A stretch of DNA of 23,589 nucleotides from Opitutia bacterium UBA5964 (GCA_002430605.1 DJBY01000050.1:20177-43765); one strand, 5' to 3'. Counted from the stretch's first letter, positions 1 to 8,728 are shown. Numbers and translations are program-made. The notes: generated by a model not told the origin, from the sequence alone.

Positions 1-707
1 ATTGGCGGCACGACGCGCAGATAGGCGGTCTTCGAAAGTTTCAAATAATCGTCGCCAAACTGAATGAATCTGCTGAGCAGTTCGGCATCGTAGTCCTCTC
101 CCGCTTGCTGTTGGCGGAGGGCCACGAGTCCTGGTGCGATACTGCTAATGTAGCTCTGATATTCATCGACGAGTCGATCAAGGCGCTCAGGGGTGCCGAC
201 CGGGTGCAGCGAGTGCATGACACGGTGGTAGAGCGTGAGGCCGTCGTTCAAATCGGCGATTTGTTGCTCGTACGGACTACGTTTTTTCGGCTCAGGATTG
301 ATCTCCTGATAGAGCCGCAGGATCTCGTCGAAGTGTGGCAATAGATCGTTGAAGGCGTAGTGGCGCTGGCCTTTTTGTGCGAGACCTGCGATACCCAGAT
401 CGTCTGGGAATTCGATTTTAAACACGCGATAGGTGTCGGCCACTTCAGGGCGCATTGTCAGATCCATGAACCATTCGATCGGACTGAGTGTGACGCCTTC
501 GGGAGTGACGACCTTTTGACGTGCAGCGAGCACGAGCAGTGTGTTACGCGCGACCGAGTCGAGCGGTTTGATGCGGCCACCGACTTGCACCGGCAGTTCG
601 GCGAAGCTGGCGATGTCGAAGTCCGAGGTGTTGGTGGCTGGCTTGAATCCCGATGCGACGATGAGCGCAGCGATGATCAGGATCAGAGTGAAAGCGAATT
701 TCTTCAT
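1..707 (-). CDS. ccsA: Cytochrome c biogenesis protein CcsA-like (ResC family), N-terminal part, cut by left edge
   Basis: This is the third gene of a System II cytochrome c maturation operon. CcsA/ResC forms with ResB the membrane complex that exports haem and ligates it to apocytochrome c. About 235 codons are visible and no stop is reached, so the haem-handling WWD-type membrane domain would lie beyond the left edge. What can be read is a signal-anchor stretch at residues 4-20, then a soluble region containing PVQVGGRIKPLDSVARN near residues 37-53. That resembles the 'GRIKPLDT-AR' block found at the front of long CcsA proteins in Bacteroidetes, Planctomycetes and Verrucomicrobia. The ATG shares its A with the resB stop (TAATG), which indicates translational coupling. 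The assignment relies on this motif and the position after resB, because the diagnostic membrane domain is not in the window. Confidence 0.75.
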   Translation of the reverse strand, partial: MKKFAFTLILIIAALIVASGFKPATNTSDFDIASFAELPVQVGGRIKPLDSVARNTLLVLAARQKVVTPEGVTLSPIEWFMDLTMRPEVADTYRVFKIEFPDDLGIAGLAQKGQRHYAFNDLLPHFDEILRLYQEINPEPKKRSPYEQQIADLNDGLTLYHRVMHSLHPVGTPERLDRLVDEYQSYISSIAPGLVALRQQQAGEDYDAELLSRFIQFGDDYLKLSKTAYLRVVPP

Positions 708-1888
708 TAGACGGTAGCGCGTTTTTTGAGGAATTTAAAGAAATGCATGCCGAACTGGACGAGCATGCCCACTCCCATTAGCAGTACGCTGACGTAGGGC
801 AGTATCCAGCCTGGATTGCGTACGACTTGGAAGATAGAGGTACGATCGTCGTTGGCGAAAGAGGCTTGATAAAAGGTCAGGCCTTCGTAGCGCAGTGGGT
901 GATTCATGTAGATCAGCGCTTTTTGATTTTTGGTGGTATCGCTGTGGCGTACCATCACTTCGCTGGAGTAATTGAAAGGGATCTCAGTACCAGGATATTT
1001 CTCGTGGGAGAAATCGACCAACTCGACTGCGAATGGGTAATAGTGGCGCTTTAGCCGTAGGGCGATCTCCCAGCTTTGTTTGCCGAGAGTCACCATTTGC
1101 GGTGGGAAGCGATCGTCGATTACATTCGAAACCAACCAAATGCCGAGTGAACCATCGGGGCCGATTACTTCGACGTAAGCAGTGGCGGTGTTGATCTGAT
1201 TCTCCGCGTATGTAACCGCAGTCGGTGTGACGACGACGTTCATCTTAACGGCGACACCTTGGTTGGCGGCAGACTCGACTGGCGCGGCACCTTCTTGGGC
1301 ACGGCCGATTTGTGCGTTCGGGTAGTAGCTGACGGTGCGGATCGTCAGCGGACTCTCTGGCACGGCGACGGTTTTACCTGGCTTGAGCAGTGCAATGGGG
1401 ATGCTATGCACGGTGTCGAAATCGGCGTGCATGCGGTCAATCAACACGAGCTCGTTGTCGCGATATTCTTGAGAGTAGTTACTGCTGGCGCCCTCATCGA
1501 CGGGCATTTGGCTTTCTTCAGAGAGCACGTCGGTCAGTAACTCGCTAATAAGCAGCAGGATCAGGCCGATGTGGATTAGGAAGATGCCGGCTTTCTTGGC
1601 GGTTAATGTAAACCGAGTGACGTGTGCAGCTACGAGATTGATCAGCAGCATGCCGCCGAGCAGGTAGCCACCAGGCATCGGGATGCGCAGCCAGTAGAGC
1701 TTATCGTATGCGATCCATGCTCCGGGGTACGCCCAGATCGCCAAAACGCTTTCGAAGTAGTCCTTCTGTGTTTTCCAGATGCCAGTTTCGACTTGTGCGA
1801 GCGTGCCAAAGAAAATCAGCACCATGGACAAAGCGAGCAGGACGACGGTGAGCCGCAGGGATGCAAAGAATTGAAACAGCGCTTTCAT
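707..1888 (-). CDS. resB: Cytochrome c biogenesis protein ResB (System II)
   Basis: ResB (Ccs1) partners CcsA/ResC in the haem lyase complex that attaches haem to c-type cytochromes on the outer face of the inner membrane. The 393-residue product opens with ASLRLTVVLLALSMVLIFFG, the family's characteristic first membrane segment (about 12-32). Further segments are at about 73-91 and 98-118. A large periplasmic region follows (about 120-355) and carries the conserved NHPLRYEGLTFYQASF stretch near its end. A final membrane segment at about 359-380 and a basic tail close the protein. It sits three bases after the lipoprotein gene and overlaps the ccsA start by one base, so the three genes are very likely co-transcribed. 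Length and topology fit the short ResB form. Confidence 0.92.
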   Translation of the reverse strand: MKALFQFFASLRLTVVLLALSMVLIFFGTLAQVETGIWKTQKDYFESVLAIWAYPGAWIAYDKLYWLRIPMPGGYLLGGMLLINLVAAHVTRFTLTAKKAGIFLIHIGLILLLISELLTDVLSEESQMPVDEGASSNYSQEYRDNELVLIDRMHADFDTVHSIPIALLKPGKTVAVPESPLTIRTVSYYPNAQIGRAQEGAAPVESAANQGVAVKMNVVVTPTAVTYAENQINTATAYVEVIGPDGSLGIWLVSNVIDDRFPPQMVTLGKQSWEIALRLKRHYYPFAVELVDFSHEKYPGTEIPFNYSSEVMVRHSDTTKNQKALIYMNHPLRYEGLTFYQASFANDDRTSIFQVVRNPGWILPYVSVLLMGVGMLVQFGMHFFKFLKKRATV

Positions 1889-1891
1889 GAT

Positions 1892-2560
1892 TTAGTGAGC
1901 GTGGTCTTCGAGTTCGATGGAATCGAGGAATTGTTTCATCGATGCTTCGTTGGCGAGCACCGTCGGGGTGTCGCCTAGCATTTTGAAGAACCAAGTGCTG
2001 CCATGGAAGGGGAGGAGGGCGCCGAGGATGCTTTGCGTCTCACCTTCGAGGCGCACGTAGAGTCCGCTGTGGCCTGAAATATCATAGCCTGCGGTGGAAG
2101 CGGGCAAGTCTTCGGCCGTGGCTGCTTCGAGGCCGACTTGACCGCGCCAGCGGTTGATGTTGGCGAGGTGTCCGCCGACATCGCCAGGGAAAGTGAGGAT
2201 GGTGATTTCGGCGCTGCCAGTGTCGTCAGTGACTTTGAGATTCGCCTTGCGGATGCCGCTTGCGGTGAGTTTTTCCCAGCCCTCAGGAGTGATGTAGCCG
2301 ATCTCGCCAGCTTCGTTGGCCGCTTGTTGCATGCCGGGCAGCACATTCATCTTGCTAGGGGCGCTCGTTTCTGGCGTGTGTGCCGCTGCCATCGTTGGCA
2401 GCGAGTCGGCGCGTTGCTCCTTCGGAATCTGGTAGGTCACGGGTTGCGCCTGATCACAGCCACTCAAGCAGAGTGCTGCGATGCCGGCCAATATGAGTGG
2501 CAGGCATTGAGAGTAAGAGTGGTGAATTCGCGAGATCATATTCGTCATGAAGAAGTGCAA
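1892..2560 (-). CDS. Conserved lipoprotein of unknown function linked to resB-ccsA
   Basis: This 222-residue protein has a lipoprotein signal peptide: a hydrophobic core at about 19-32 ending in LSGC, with Cys35 as the lipidated residue. It is therefore expected to be anchored to a membrane and face the periplasm. After a low-complexity linker comes a globular region with ITPEGWEKL, then FPGDVGGHLANINRWRGQVGL, a glycine-rich middle, and TWFFKMLGDTP near the end. I recognise this 'PEGWE ... LANxNRWRGQ ... TWFFKM' layout as recurring in uncharacterised verrucomicrobial and planctomycete proteins, but know no function for it. Being first in the operon suggests a role in cytochrome c maturation or in a c-type cytochrome enzyme. 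Met5 or Met8 could also serve as the start. Confidence 0.72.
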   Translation of the reverse strand: MHFFMTNMISRIHHSYSQCLPLILAGIAALCLSGCDQAQPVTYQIPKEQRADSLPTMAAAHTPETSAPSKMNVLPGMQQAANEAGEIGYITPEGWEKLTASGIRKANLKVTDDTGSAEITILTFPGDVGGHLANINRWRGQVGLEAATAEDLPASTAGYDISGHSGLYVRLEGETQSILGALLPFHGSTWFFKMLGDTPTVLANEASMKQFLDSIELEDHAH

Positions 2561-2606
2561 GTGAGTCTCGATTTAGTCAACTGTGCGAAACTTCTATTCT
2601 TCAGGC

Positions 2607-2618
2607 TAATCGCGATTA
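2607..2618. promoter_or_regulatory. 12-bp perfect palindrome between ychF and the cytochrome c operon
   Basis: TAATCGCGATTA is a perfect palindrome in the roughly 100-base gap after the ychF stop and before the lipoprotein start. It may be an operator for the cytochrome c operon. It has no loop and no T-run, so it does not look like a terminator. Function is unproven. Confidence 0.2.
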
Positions 2619-2665
2619 TTAGGCTGGCGCGGAAATGAAACGGCCGTGCGGAATCGAGACATCGC

Positions 2666-3769
2666 CTAGTTATTGAAGCGGAAGAGTGTCACGTCGCCGT
2701 CTTTAAATTCGTATTCTTTGCCTTCGAGTCGGTATTTGCCAGCTTCGCGTGCTTTGGCGACGTTGCCGGCTGCGATCAGATCGTCGTAGGCGACCACTTC
2801 GGCTTTGATGAAGCCTGATTCGAAGTCGGTATGGATGACGCCAGCACATTGCGGTGCTTTCATGCCTTTTTTAAAAGTCCATGCACGCACTTCTTGCACG
2901 CCCGCAGTAAAGTAGGAGGCGAGGCCGAGCAGATCGTAGGTCGCACGAATGAGGAGCGAGACGCCAGAATCCTGTACGCCGAGTGATTCGAGATACTCTG
3001 AGGCTTCTTCGTCGTCAAAGTCGATTAGCTCGGCTTCGACCGAGGCTGAAACGACGCAAGTGCCTGCACCGTGGTGCTCGTGGGCGAATTTCTCGACGGC
3101 TGCGACGTAGGCATTGCCCGAGTAGTCGGCGAGGTCTGTCTCGGCAACATTGCAAGCATAGAGCACGCGTTTGGCTGAGAGTAGGCAGAGGCGCTTGAGC
3201 GCGACGTGCTCGTCTTCCGATAGATCGAGTGTGATCGCGGGCTTGGTCTCGTTAAGGTGCGGGAGGAGGCGCTGAATGAGTGCGACGTTCTCGGCCGCTT
3301 CTTTGTCGCCGCCACGCGCTTTCTTCACGAGCTTATCTTGTTGGCCCTCTAGTGAGGTGATGTCGGCGAGGATCAACTCAGTGTTGATCACTTCGATATC
3401 ACGGAGCGGGTCAATGGTGGCCATGGTGTGAATGATGTCGTCGTCATCGAAACAACGCACCACGTGCACGATGGCATCGACCTCGCGGATATTAGCGAGG
3501 AACTTGTTGCCCAAGCCTTCACCCTTACTGGCACCAGCAACTAGCCCGGCGATGTCGACAAACTCAATCGCCGCAGGGATGACCTTATTCGTCTTGGAGA
3601 TCTCACGCAGAGGCTCCAGGCGGCTGTCCGGCACTTGAACGACGCCCACGTTCGGGTCGATCGTGCAAAACGGATAGTTTGCCGACTCTGCCTTACGTGT
3701 GCGCGTAAGAGCGTTGAACAGTGTACTTTTGCCCACATTGGGGAGACCTACGATACCAGCTTGAAGCAT
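2666..3769 (-). CDS. ychF: Ribosome-associated ATPase YchF (Obg/TRAFAC class)
   Basis: YchF (OLA1 in eukaryotes) is a universally conserved cytosolic P-loop protein that prefers ATP over GTP and binds ribosomes; it has been linked to translation and the oxidative stress response. The 367-residue protein begins with GLPNVGKS at residues 8-15 (Walker A/G1) and has DIAG at 72-75 (G3). The family-specific block following it (LVAGASKGEGLGNKFL) is also present. NVAE takes the place of the NKxD nucleotide-specificity motif, which explains the relaxed nucleotide preference known for YchF. The C-terminal TGS domain is complete, including GVIHTDFESGFIKAEV and the final DVTLFRFN. Length matches the family (about 363). 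It is monocistronic and divergent from the downstream kinase. Confidence 0.97.
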   Translation of the reverse strand: MLQAGIVGLPNVGKSTLFNALTRTRKAESANYPFCTIDPNVGVVQVPDSRLEPLREISKTNKVIPAAIEFVDIAGLVAGASKGEGLGNKFLANIREVDAIVHVVRCFDDDDIIHTMATIDPLRDIEVINTELILADITSLEGQQDKLVKKARGGDKEAAENVALIQRLLPHLNETKPAITLDLSEDEHVALKRLCLLSAKRVLYACNVAETDLADYSGNAYVAAVEKFAHEHHGAGTCVVSASVEAELIDFDDEEASEYLESLGVQDSGVSLLIRATYDLLGLASYFTAGVQEVRAWTFKKGMKAPQCAGVIHTDFESGFIKAEVVAYDDLIAAGNVAKAREAGKYRLEGKEYEFKDGDVTLFRFNN

Positions 3770-3847
3770 AGCGGGAAGAAAATGCGAAGAGGCCGCTCGG
3801 GTGCAATATTAAAGCGTCAGCGAATATTCAGCTAAGAGTCCCTTTGG

Positions 3848-5056
3848 TTGACTTTGAGCTCACTAAGCTCTTTTACTGACTACTTATCGTATCCATTACC
3901 TATCGCCTCAGTGAATCAAGCCGCAGAAATTAATACCGAAGGATCTCGTATCCTTGTCGTGGACGACGATGAGATCATTCGTAAGTTATTGCGCCGTGTG
4001 CTTGAGCGCAGTGGATTCGTGGTCGATGAGGCTGATTCTGGCGAAAGTGCGATTGAGTGTATCGAGGCGCATGAGCCAGATCTGATCCTGCTCGACGTTA
4101 TCATGGATGGTATCGACGGTTTCGTGACTTGTCGGAAGATTAAGGAGATGCCGGGGCTGAAGGAGGTGCCGATTATTTTTGTAACGGGCCGCTCCGACAC
4201 CAGTTCGATCGTCGAAGGGCTCGATGCGGGCGGCTGTGACTATGTAGCAAAGCCGATCAATCGCCACGAGGCCTTGGCTCGTATTCGGAATCACTTAAAG
4301 ATGCGTGTGTTGATGCGCTTTCAACGCGAATTTATCGATGGTCTAAAGAAAGCCAATCTTGCGAAAAATCGCATCATTGGTGTCGCATCGCATGATTTGC
4401 GCAATCCGTTGGCCTCGATTCGTGGTCTATCAGAGTTCCTCGCTGAGAGCGGTCCGCTCAATGATGAACAGAAAAAAATTGCAGATACGATTCAATCGAC
4501 TTCAGCCTTGATGCTGCATCTGGTCGATGAATTGCTTGATCTCTCGGTCATTGAAAGTGGCGAAGATCGTTCAGAAGCAGAGCCTTGTCAGGTGCGTGAG
4601 GTGGTCTCTTCCTCGCTCAATATTTATCAGTTCACCGCGATTAAGAAGTCCATCAGGTTGGAATTAGATGACCGCGGCATGCCAGACCTATTGATGCTCG
4701 ATAAGGCTCAATTCCGGCGCTTGATGGATAACTTGTTAAGCAATGCGGTCAAGTATTCGCCTTTTGGCTCTTTTATCCGAGTGACGACCGAGCAAGTGAA
4801 TGGGATCTTTAAAATCGCGATTGAAGATGAAGGACCGGGTATTCCGGAGCATGAGATGCATAAGCTGTTTACTCATTTCGGAAAGACGTCGGTGCACCCG
4901 ACTGGCAATGAGACTAGCACTGGACTCGGCCTTGCAATCTGTAAAGAGATCGCTGAGTTGCATCGTGGCAAAGTGTATGCCGAGAATCGCGAGGATCGAG
5001 TCGGCGCGCGTTTCACTATCGAACTGGATACGCAGGTGCTTGCCGTTCGCACGTAG
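3848..5056 (+). CDS. Receiver-histidine kinase hybrid (REC at N-terminus, no output domain)
   Basis: This is a cytoplasmic two-component protein of 402 residues with no membrane segment. The N-terminal receiver (about 33-152) has Asp39-Asp41, phospho-acceptor Asp83, Thr113 and Lys135. A short linker leads to a HisKA domain with His182 in ASHDLRNPLAS. The ATPase domain then carries the N box (DNLLSNAVKYS, about 294-304), the G1 box DEGPGI (327-332) and the G2 box TGLGLAI (358-364). All catalytic boxes look intact. The reversed order (receiver first) suggests that it receives phosphate or is gated by another kinase. The listed start is TTG; an in-frame GTG at 3911 (VNQAAEI) lies close to the domain and is a real alternative. 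It is divergent from ychF and has no adjacent partner gene. Confidence 0.9.
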   Translation: MTLSSLSSFTDYLSYPLPIASVNQAAEINTEGSRILVVDDDEIIRKLLRRVLERSGFVVDEADSGESAIECIEAHEPDLILLDVIMDGIDGFVTCRKIKEMPGLKEVPIIFVTGRSDTSSIVEGLDAGGCDYVAKPINRHEALARIRNHLKMRVLMRFQREFIDGLKKANLAKNRIIGVASHDLRNPLASIRGLSEFLAESGPLNDEQKKIADTIQSTSALMLHLVDELLDLSVIESGEDRSEAEPCQVREVVSSSLNIYQFTAIKKSIRLELDDRGMPDLLMLDKAQFRRLMDNLLSNAVKYSPFGSFIRVTTEQVNGIFKIAIEDEGPGIPEHEMHKLFTHFGKTSVHPTGNETSTGLGLAICKEIAELHRGKVYAENREDRVGARFTIELDTQVLAVRT

Positions 5057-5378
5057 CGAAGTGGCGTAAGATGATAGGGTGGCTGCTCGGATGCTGCCTT
5101 AAATAGCAAGATTACAGAGGCATTTCCCCCTAGCTGAAGGAACACTAACTCTAACGACCTACGCTAGAGTTGAGACACCGCACTAACTCTGGTGAAAGCA
5201 GACTTAACCTGTGCGCAGAGGACGTGCCTGCCATTTTAATGAATTCGAATGGTAGGAACCAAGGGTCGTACATTTTAGACAAAAATCTCTCGGCACACTG
5301 CGAGATGGGTACCCCTAGGACTGTTCCGCGCAGATGTGGTTGAATTCACTGTAATATCAATTATACACTGTGAGTCAT
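5057..5378. other. Gene-free region with a cluster of hairpins upstream of the glcD-like gene
   Basis: I find no credible reading frame here. On the plus strand there are several inverted repeats in a row: GGCTGC/GCTGCC at 5081-5098 with one mismatch; AACTCTA/TAGAGTT at 5147-5171; CACC/GGTG at 5176-5194; CCTGCCATT/AATGGTAGG at 5227-5256 (nine pairs including one G-U); and ATCTC/GAGAT at 5285-5306 followed by the palindrome GGGTACCC at 5307-5314. CACTAACTCT occurs twice, at 5143 and 5181. The region could be a structured leader, a small RNA, or a decayed sequence. It matches no RNA class that I recognise. Confidence 0.35.
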
Positions 5379-6851
5379 ATGAGTCGTCAACCCAGTCGGA
5401 AACCAGAGAGTGAAAGCAAGGTCACCAGCCAAACGGCTTTGAAGGCCTTGCGCCGTAAATTGCCGGGACGTGTCTTTGTGGATAAAAAAAGCCGCTTCGA
5501 TGCGTCGCTAGATAACCTGCGTCTTTCGTTTTTGCCTGATGCGGTGGTGAAAGTGCAAATCGCTACCGAGGTCGGCGCGGTACTCAAGCTCGCTCATAAA
5601 TATACGATTCCCGTGACTGCCCGAGGTGCGGGTTCGTCTGCGACGGGTTCGACTGTGCCCCTGCACGGAGGCTGGGTCTTGGATGTGTCGGCACTCAATG
5701 ACATTAAGATTGATACGGTGTCTCGCATGGTGACGGTCGGTGCGGGCGCGGTTACTTCCGAAATACAGGATCAAGTCGAAGCCGTTGGTCTGTTTTATCC
5801 GCCAGACCCGTCGTCGAAGAAATACTCTACCATCGGCGGTAATATCGCCTGCAATGCAGGTGGCCTGAGGTGCGTGAAGTATGGTGTGACCCGCGACTAT
5901 GTGCTCGGCCTCGAAGGTTTTTATGCCGATGGCAGTCCTTTTAAACTAGGCCTAGCACTGAAGAAATACGTGTCTGGCCTGAACCTTCGGGATTTGTTGA
6001 TTGGCTCTGAGGGCACTCTCGGCGTGATCACTGCCGCGACCTTGAAGCTCATCCAGAAACCGCAAAAGCGCTGGACCGGTATGTTTGCCTTCAAGTCCGA
6101 AGCGGCTGCACTCAAGGCCGTGGTGGCTCTATTCGATGCCGGACTCAATCCGTCGATTCTCGAATTTCTCGACCGTCAATCCGTGACGTGTGCGGAGCGC
6201 TACACAGGTAATTTGATTTTTGACGATTGCCCGCGCGCTTCGATTTTATTGATCGAAGTGGATGGGCGTCCAGCTGAGGTGCGTGAGCAACGCACCCGAT
6301 TACTAGAGTTTATGGAGAGTCGTGCGCTGGCGCATCGCGAGGCTCGAACCGATGCTAAGGCCGAAGCGCTGTGGCAGGTGCGTCGCACCTGTTCGCAATC
6401 GATGTTCTCGATTGCCAATACCAAATTGAACGAAGACGTAGTGGTGCCGATTCAAAAGCAAGCAGAGCTTATCCGATATACCATCGCGTTGAAGAAAGAG
6501 ATCGGCCTTGATACGCCGACTTTCGGCCACGCAGGTGATGGCAACTTGCATGTACATATCATGTATGACCGCTCAAATGCTGAAGACGCAGTTAAGGCGA
6601 AGGCAGGGATCAAAAAGCTTATGCAGAAAGTGGTTGATCTGGGCGGCGTCATCACCGGCGAGCATGGAGTGGGCTTGGCGAAAGCACCGTTTATGGAGCT
6701 GCAACACAGTAAGGCTGAGATCGCTGCGATGCGAGCGGTAAAAGATGCGCTCGACCCGAAGGGAATTCTCAATCCCGGTAAGATTTTTGAGCCTTTCGAG
6801 GTGTGGGATCACAAACCCGTGCAGGTGACATTGCCTTGGGATCACCGCTAG
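5379..6851 (+). CDS. FAD-linked oxidase, glycolate oxidase subunit GlcD / D-lactate dehydrogenase family
   Basis: This FAD-binding flavoprotein oxidises a 2-hydroxy acid, most likely glycolate or D-lactate, in the cytoplasm or at the inner membrane. The FAD-binding PP-loop reads PVTARGAGSSATGS, and GGNIACNAGGLRCVKYGVTRD is followed by the LIGSEGTLGVITAATLKL block typical of the GlcD group. The C-terminal half has FGHAGDGNLHVHI and GGVITGEHGVGLAK, which form the substrate and cofactor site, and ends in LDPKGILNPGKIF. The length of 490 residues fits GlcD (about 480-500). No glcE or glcF gene is adjacent, so substrate and electron acceptor cannot be decided. I chose the ATG at 5379; an in-frame GTG lies nine bases earlier at 5370. 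Confidence 0.88.
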   Translation: MSRQPSRKPESESKVTSQTALKALRRKLPGRVFVDKKSRFDASLDNLRLSFLPDAVVKVQIATEVGAVLKLAHKYTIPVTARGAGSSATGSTVPLHGGWVLDVSALNDIKIDTVSRMVTVGAGAVTSEIQDQVEAVGLFYPPDPSSKKYSTIGGNIACNAGGLRCVKYGVTRDYVLGLEGFYADGSPFKLGLALKKYVSGLNLRDLLIGSEGTLGVITAATLKLIQKPQKRWTGMFAFKSEAAALKAVVALFDAGLNPSILEFLDRQSVTCAERYTGNLIFDDCPRASILLIEVDGRPAEVREQRTRLLEFMESRALAHREARTDAKAEALWQVRRTCSQSMFSIANTKLNEDVVVPIQKQAELIRYTIALKKEIGLDTPTFGHAGDGNLHVHIMYDRSNAEDAVKAKAGIKKLMQKVVDLGGVITGEHGVGLAKAPFMELQHSKAEIAAMRAVKDALDPKGILNPGKIFEPFEVWDHKPVQVTLPWDHR

Positions 6852-6883
6852 TTTATTTGAAACCAAAATTATTGAATCAAATC

Positions 6884-7204
6884 ATGCATGACACTTTGTT
6901 AATCGGTTGGACGACGGTGGATTCTGAAGCCGTGGCTCAGCGCCTCGCCAGTGGTTTGGTTGCGACGAGGCTTGCCGCTTGTGTGCAGATTGATGCGAGT
7001 GTGCAGTCGGTCTATCGTTGGGAAGGTGCAGTTCAGTCTGCGAGCGAATGGCGGCTGATGGTGAAGTTCTCTGCAGCGCGCAGTGCCGAACTGCTCGCAT
7101 ATATCGAAGCCCAGCATCCTTACGATGTGCCGGAGTGGGTGGTCGTGCGCGCAGAGCAAGTAGCTCCCGCATATTTGAAGTGGGCCTTGGGCGAGAGTGA
7201 GTAA
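6884..7204 (+). CDS. cutA: CutA1-family divalent cation tolerance protein
   Basis: CutA1 is a small, very stable cytosolic trimer associated with copper and other divalent cation tolerance; its biochemical role remains unclear. The 106-residue product matches the usual length and shows the family layout: LASGLVATRLAACVQ at residues 21-35, with the conserved Cys33; SVYRWEG at 42-48; and HPYDVPE at 78-84. The reading frame extends back to an ATG at 6803, inside the end of the upstream oxidase gene. The ATG at 6884 is preferred because it gives the normal N-terminal beta strand (DTLLIGWTTV) and family length. It follows the oxidase stop by 32 bases in the same direction, so it may be co-transcribed. 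Confidence 0.92.
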   Translation: MHDTLLIGWTTVDSEAVAQRLASGLVATRLAACVQIDASVQSVYRWEGAVQSASEWRLMVKFSAARSAELLAYIEAQHPYDVPEWVVVRAEQVAPAYLKWALGESE

Positions 7205-7354
7205 GTTTTGTGGCGACGGGCAGCCTACACAGGGAATCGCGGGATCAGCCCGCGCGCTGCAAATAATCGTAACGACAGGATTTACCCCAGGGGAGGTCAT
7301 GTTATTTCTATGTGCTTACTTGACCTGTGAGAGGGACAACGCAAATTAGGGCGC

Positions 7355-8728
7355 ATGTTGGATCCAATCGAAGCTCTTAAAGAATATATTCGTTTTCCCT
7401 CCGTTTCGACGGACCCCGCGTATGCGGATGGCATGAAAGGCGCGCGTGAATATGCCACTGGCCTGCTACAGGAGATTGGCTTCACGGTCGAAGTGGTGGA
7501 GACGGCGCTACACCCGATTCTTCTAGCAGAACGTTTTGGTGATCCGGCGTGGCCGCATATTGCGATCTACGGGCACTACGATGTGCAGCCGGCCGACCCG
7601 TTTGAATTGTGGACGAGTGCTCCGTTTGAGCCGACGGTGCGTGAGGGTCGTATTTATGGTCGTGGCACTGCCGATAACAAGGGACCGACCATCGTGCACA
7701 TGTCGGCACTTGCTCGTGTGTTGGCGAAGCACCCGGACCTGCCGCTCAATATAACCTATGTGATCGAGGGGGAGGAAGAGATCGGTAGCCCAAGTATGCC
7801 GAAGTTCTTTGATACGTATGCCGAGCGCATCTCTAAGGCAGACTTTATTCTTGTCTCTGATACTGGTAGCCCGAACTCGGAGCAGTTGGTCATCACCACC
7901 GCGTTGCGTGGCCTAGTTGATTTGGAAATTAAAGTGCGCGGGCCGAAGAGTGACTTGCATTCGGGTATTCATGGCGGCGCGGTCTATAATCCGTTACAAG
8001 CATTGATGGAGATTTGCGCTGGGCTGCACAATCCGGATGGCAGTGTGAATGTGCCTGGATTTTATGACGACGTGCTGCCGGTTTTAGAGTGGGAACGTGA
8101 AGAATTAAAACGCTACCCAGAGACAGTCGAAAGCTATAAAGCGTTGCTCGATGTGCCTGCGTTTTACCCGGCCAATGGCCTCTCGCCGCTCGAAGCAGTG
8201 CGCTTCGGTCCAACGCTTGAGTTCAATGGTATCGGTGGTGGCTATCAGGGTGAAGGTTCGAAGACGGTGATCGCCAGCGAAGCCTTTGCAAAAATCACTT
8301 GCCGCTTAGTTGCCAACCAAGACCCGCATAAGGCACAGGATCAAGTCGTCGCTGCGATTGAAGCGCTGTGCCCCGCAGGAGTGACGTTGAAGGTGCGTCG
8401 CGGCCCAGTAGCAGAAGCATATCTTGCAGTGCCGCCGGAGCGCCCAAATACACCCACAGATCAACCAGAAGCCTTGGCGCGTGCGTTCAAGGCAGCTGAC
8501 CGTGCGATTGAGCAATGCTTTGGTCATGCGCCGATCTACTTGCGTGAAGGGGGCAGCATTCCAGTGATTGCTGATTTTAATAAACGCGCGGGACTGGATG
8601 CCTTGATGATCGGCCTCTTTACGCCGATTGATAATTTGCACGCGCCAGACGAGGGCTTCGATCTCAAGCTGATGGAAAATGCGATCACCGCCTTTGAGCA
8701 AATCTTCTGCGATATTGCAGGCGTGTGA
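7355..8728 (+). CDS. M20-family metallo-dipeptidase
   Basis: This is a zinc-dependent exo/dipeptidase of the M20 (carnosinase-like) group, predicted cytosolic because no signal peptide is visible. Catalytic motifs are in order: GHYDVQPADP with metal ligand His74 and catalytic Asp76; GRGTADNKGP with the bridging Asp107; EGEEEIGS with general base Glu141 and metal ligand Glu142; and SDTG with Asp169. The dimerisation (lid) domain follows at about 190-390. The last metal histidine is probably in DNLHAPDEGFD near the C-terminus. The 457 residues match family length (about 450-470). It probably cleaves dipeptides for nutrition or turnover. It lies 150 bases after cutA, so it may have its own promoter. 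Confidence 0.93.
   Translation: MLDPIEALKEYIRFPSVSTDPAYADGMKGAREYATGLLQEIGFTVEVVETALHPILLAERFGDPAWPHIAIYGHYDVQPADPFELWTSAPFEPTVREGRIYGRGTADNKGPTIVHMSALARVLAKHPDLPLNITYVIEGEEEIGSPSMPKFFDTYAERISKADFILVSDTGSPNSEQLVITTALRGLVDLEIKVRGPKSDLHSGIHGGAVYNPLQALMEICAGLHNPDGSVNVPGFYDDVLPVLEWEREELKRYPETVESYKALLDVPAFYPANGLSPLEAVRFGPTLEFNGIGGGYQGEGSKTVIASEAFAKITCRLVANQDPHKAQDQVVAAIEALCPAGVTLKVRRGPVAEAYLAVPPERPNTPTDQPEALARAFKAADRAIEQCFGHAPIYLREGGSIPVIADFNKRAGLDALMIGLFTPIDNLHAPDEGFDLKLMENAITAFEQIFCDIAGV

Noticed and set aside
105..710. Plus-strand reading frames at 105-344 and 360-710
   Set aside because: They lie wholly opposite the ccsA coding sequence, whose protein has recognisable motifs. They are shadows.
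6803..6883. Longer CutA start inside the upstream oxidase gene
   Set aside because: It gives a 133-residue protein with a non-family leader, whereas 6884 gives the normal length and first strand.
7238..7254. CGCGGG/CCCGCG hairpin after cutA as an intrinsic terminator
   Set aside because: The stem is good but no T-run follows (CGCTGCAAATAATC). It may be a rho-dependent or purely incidental structure.
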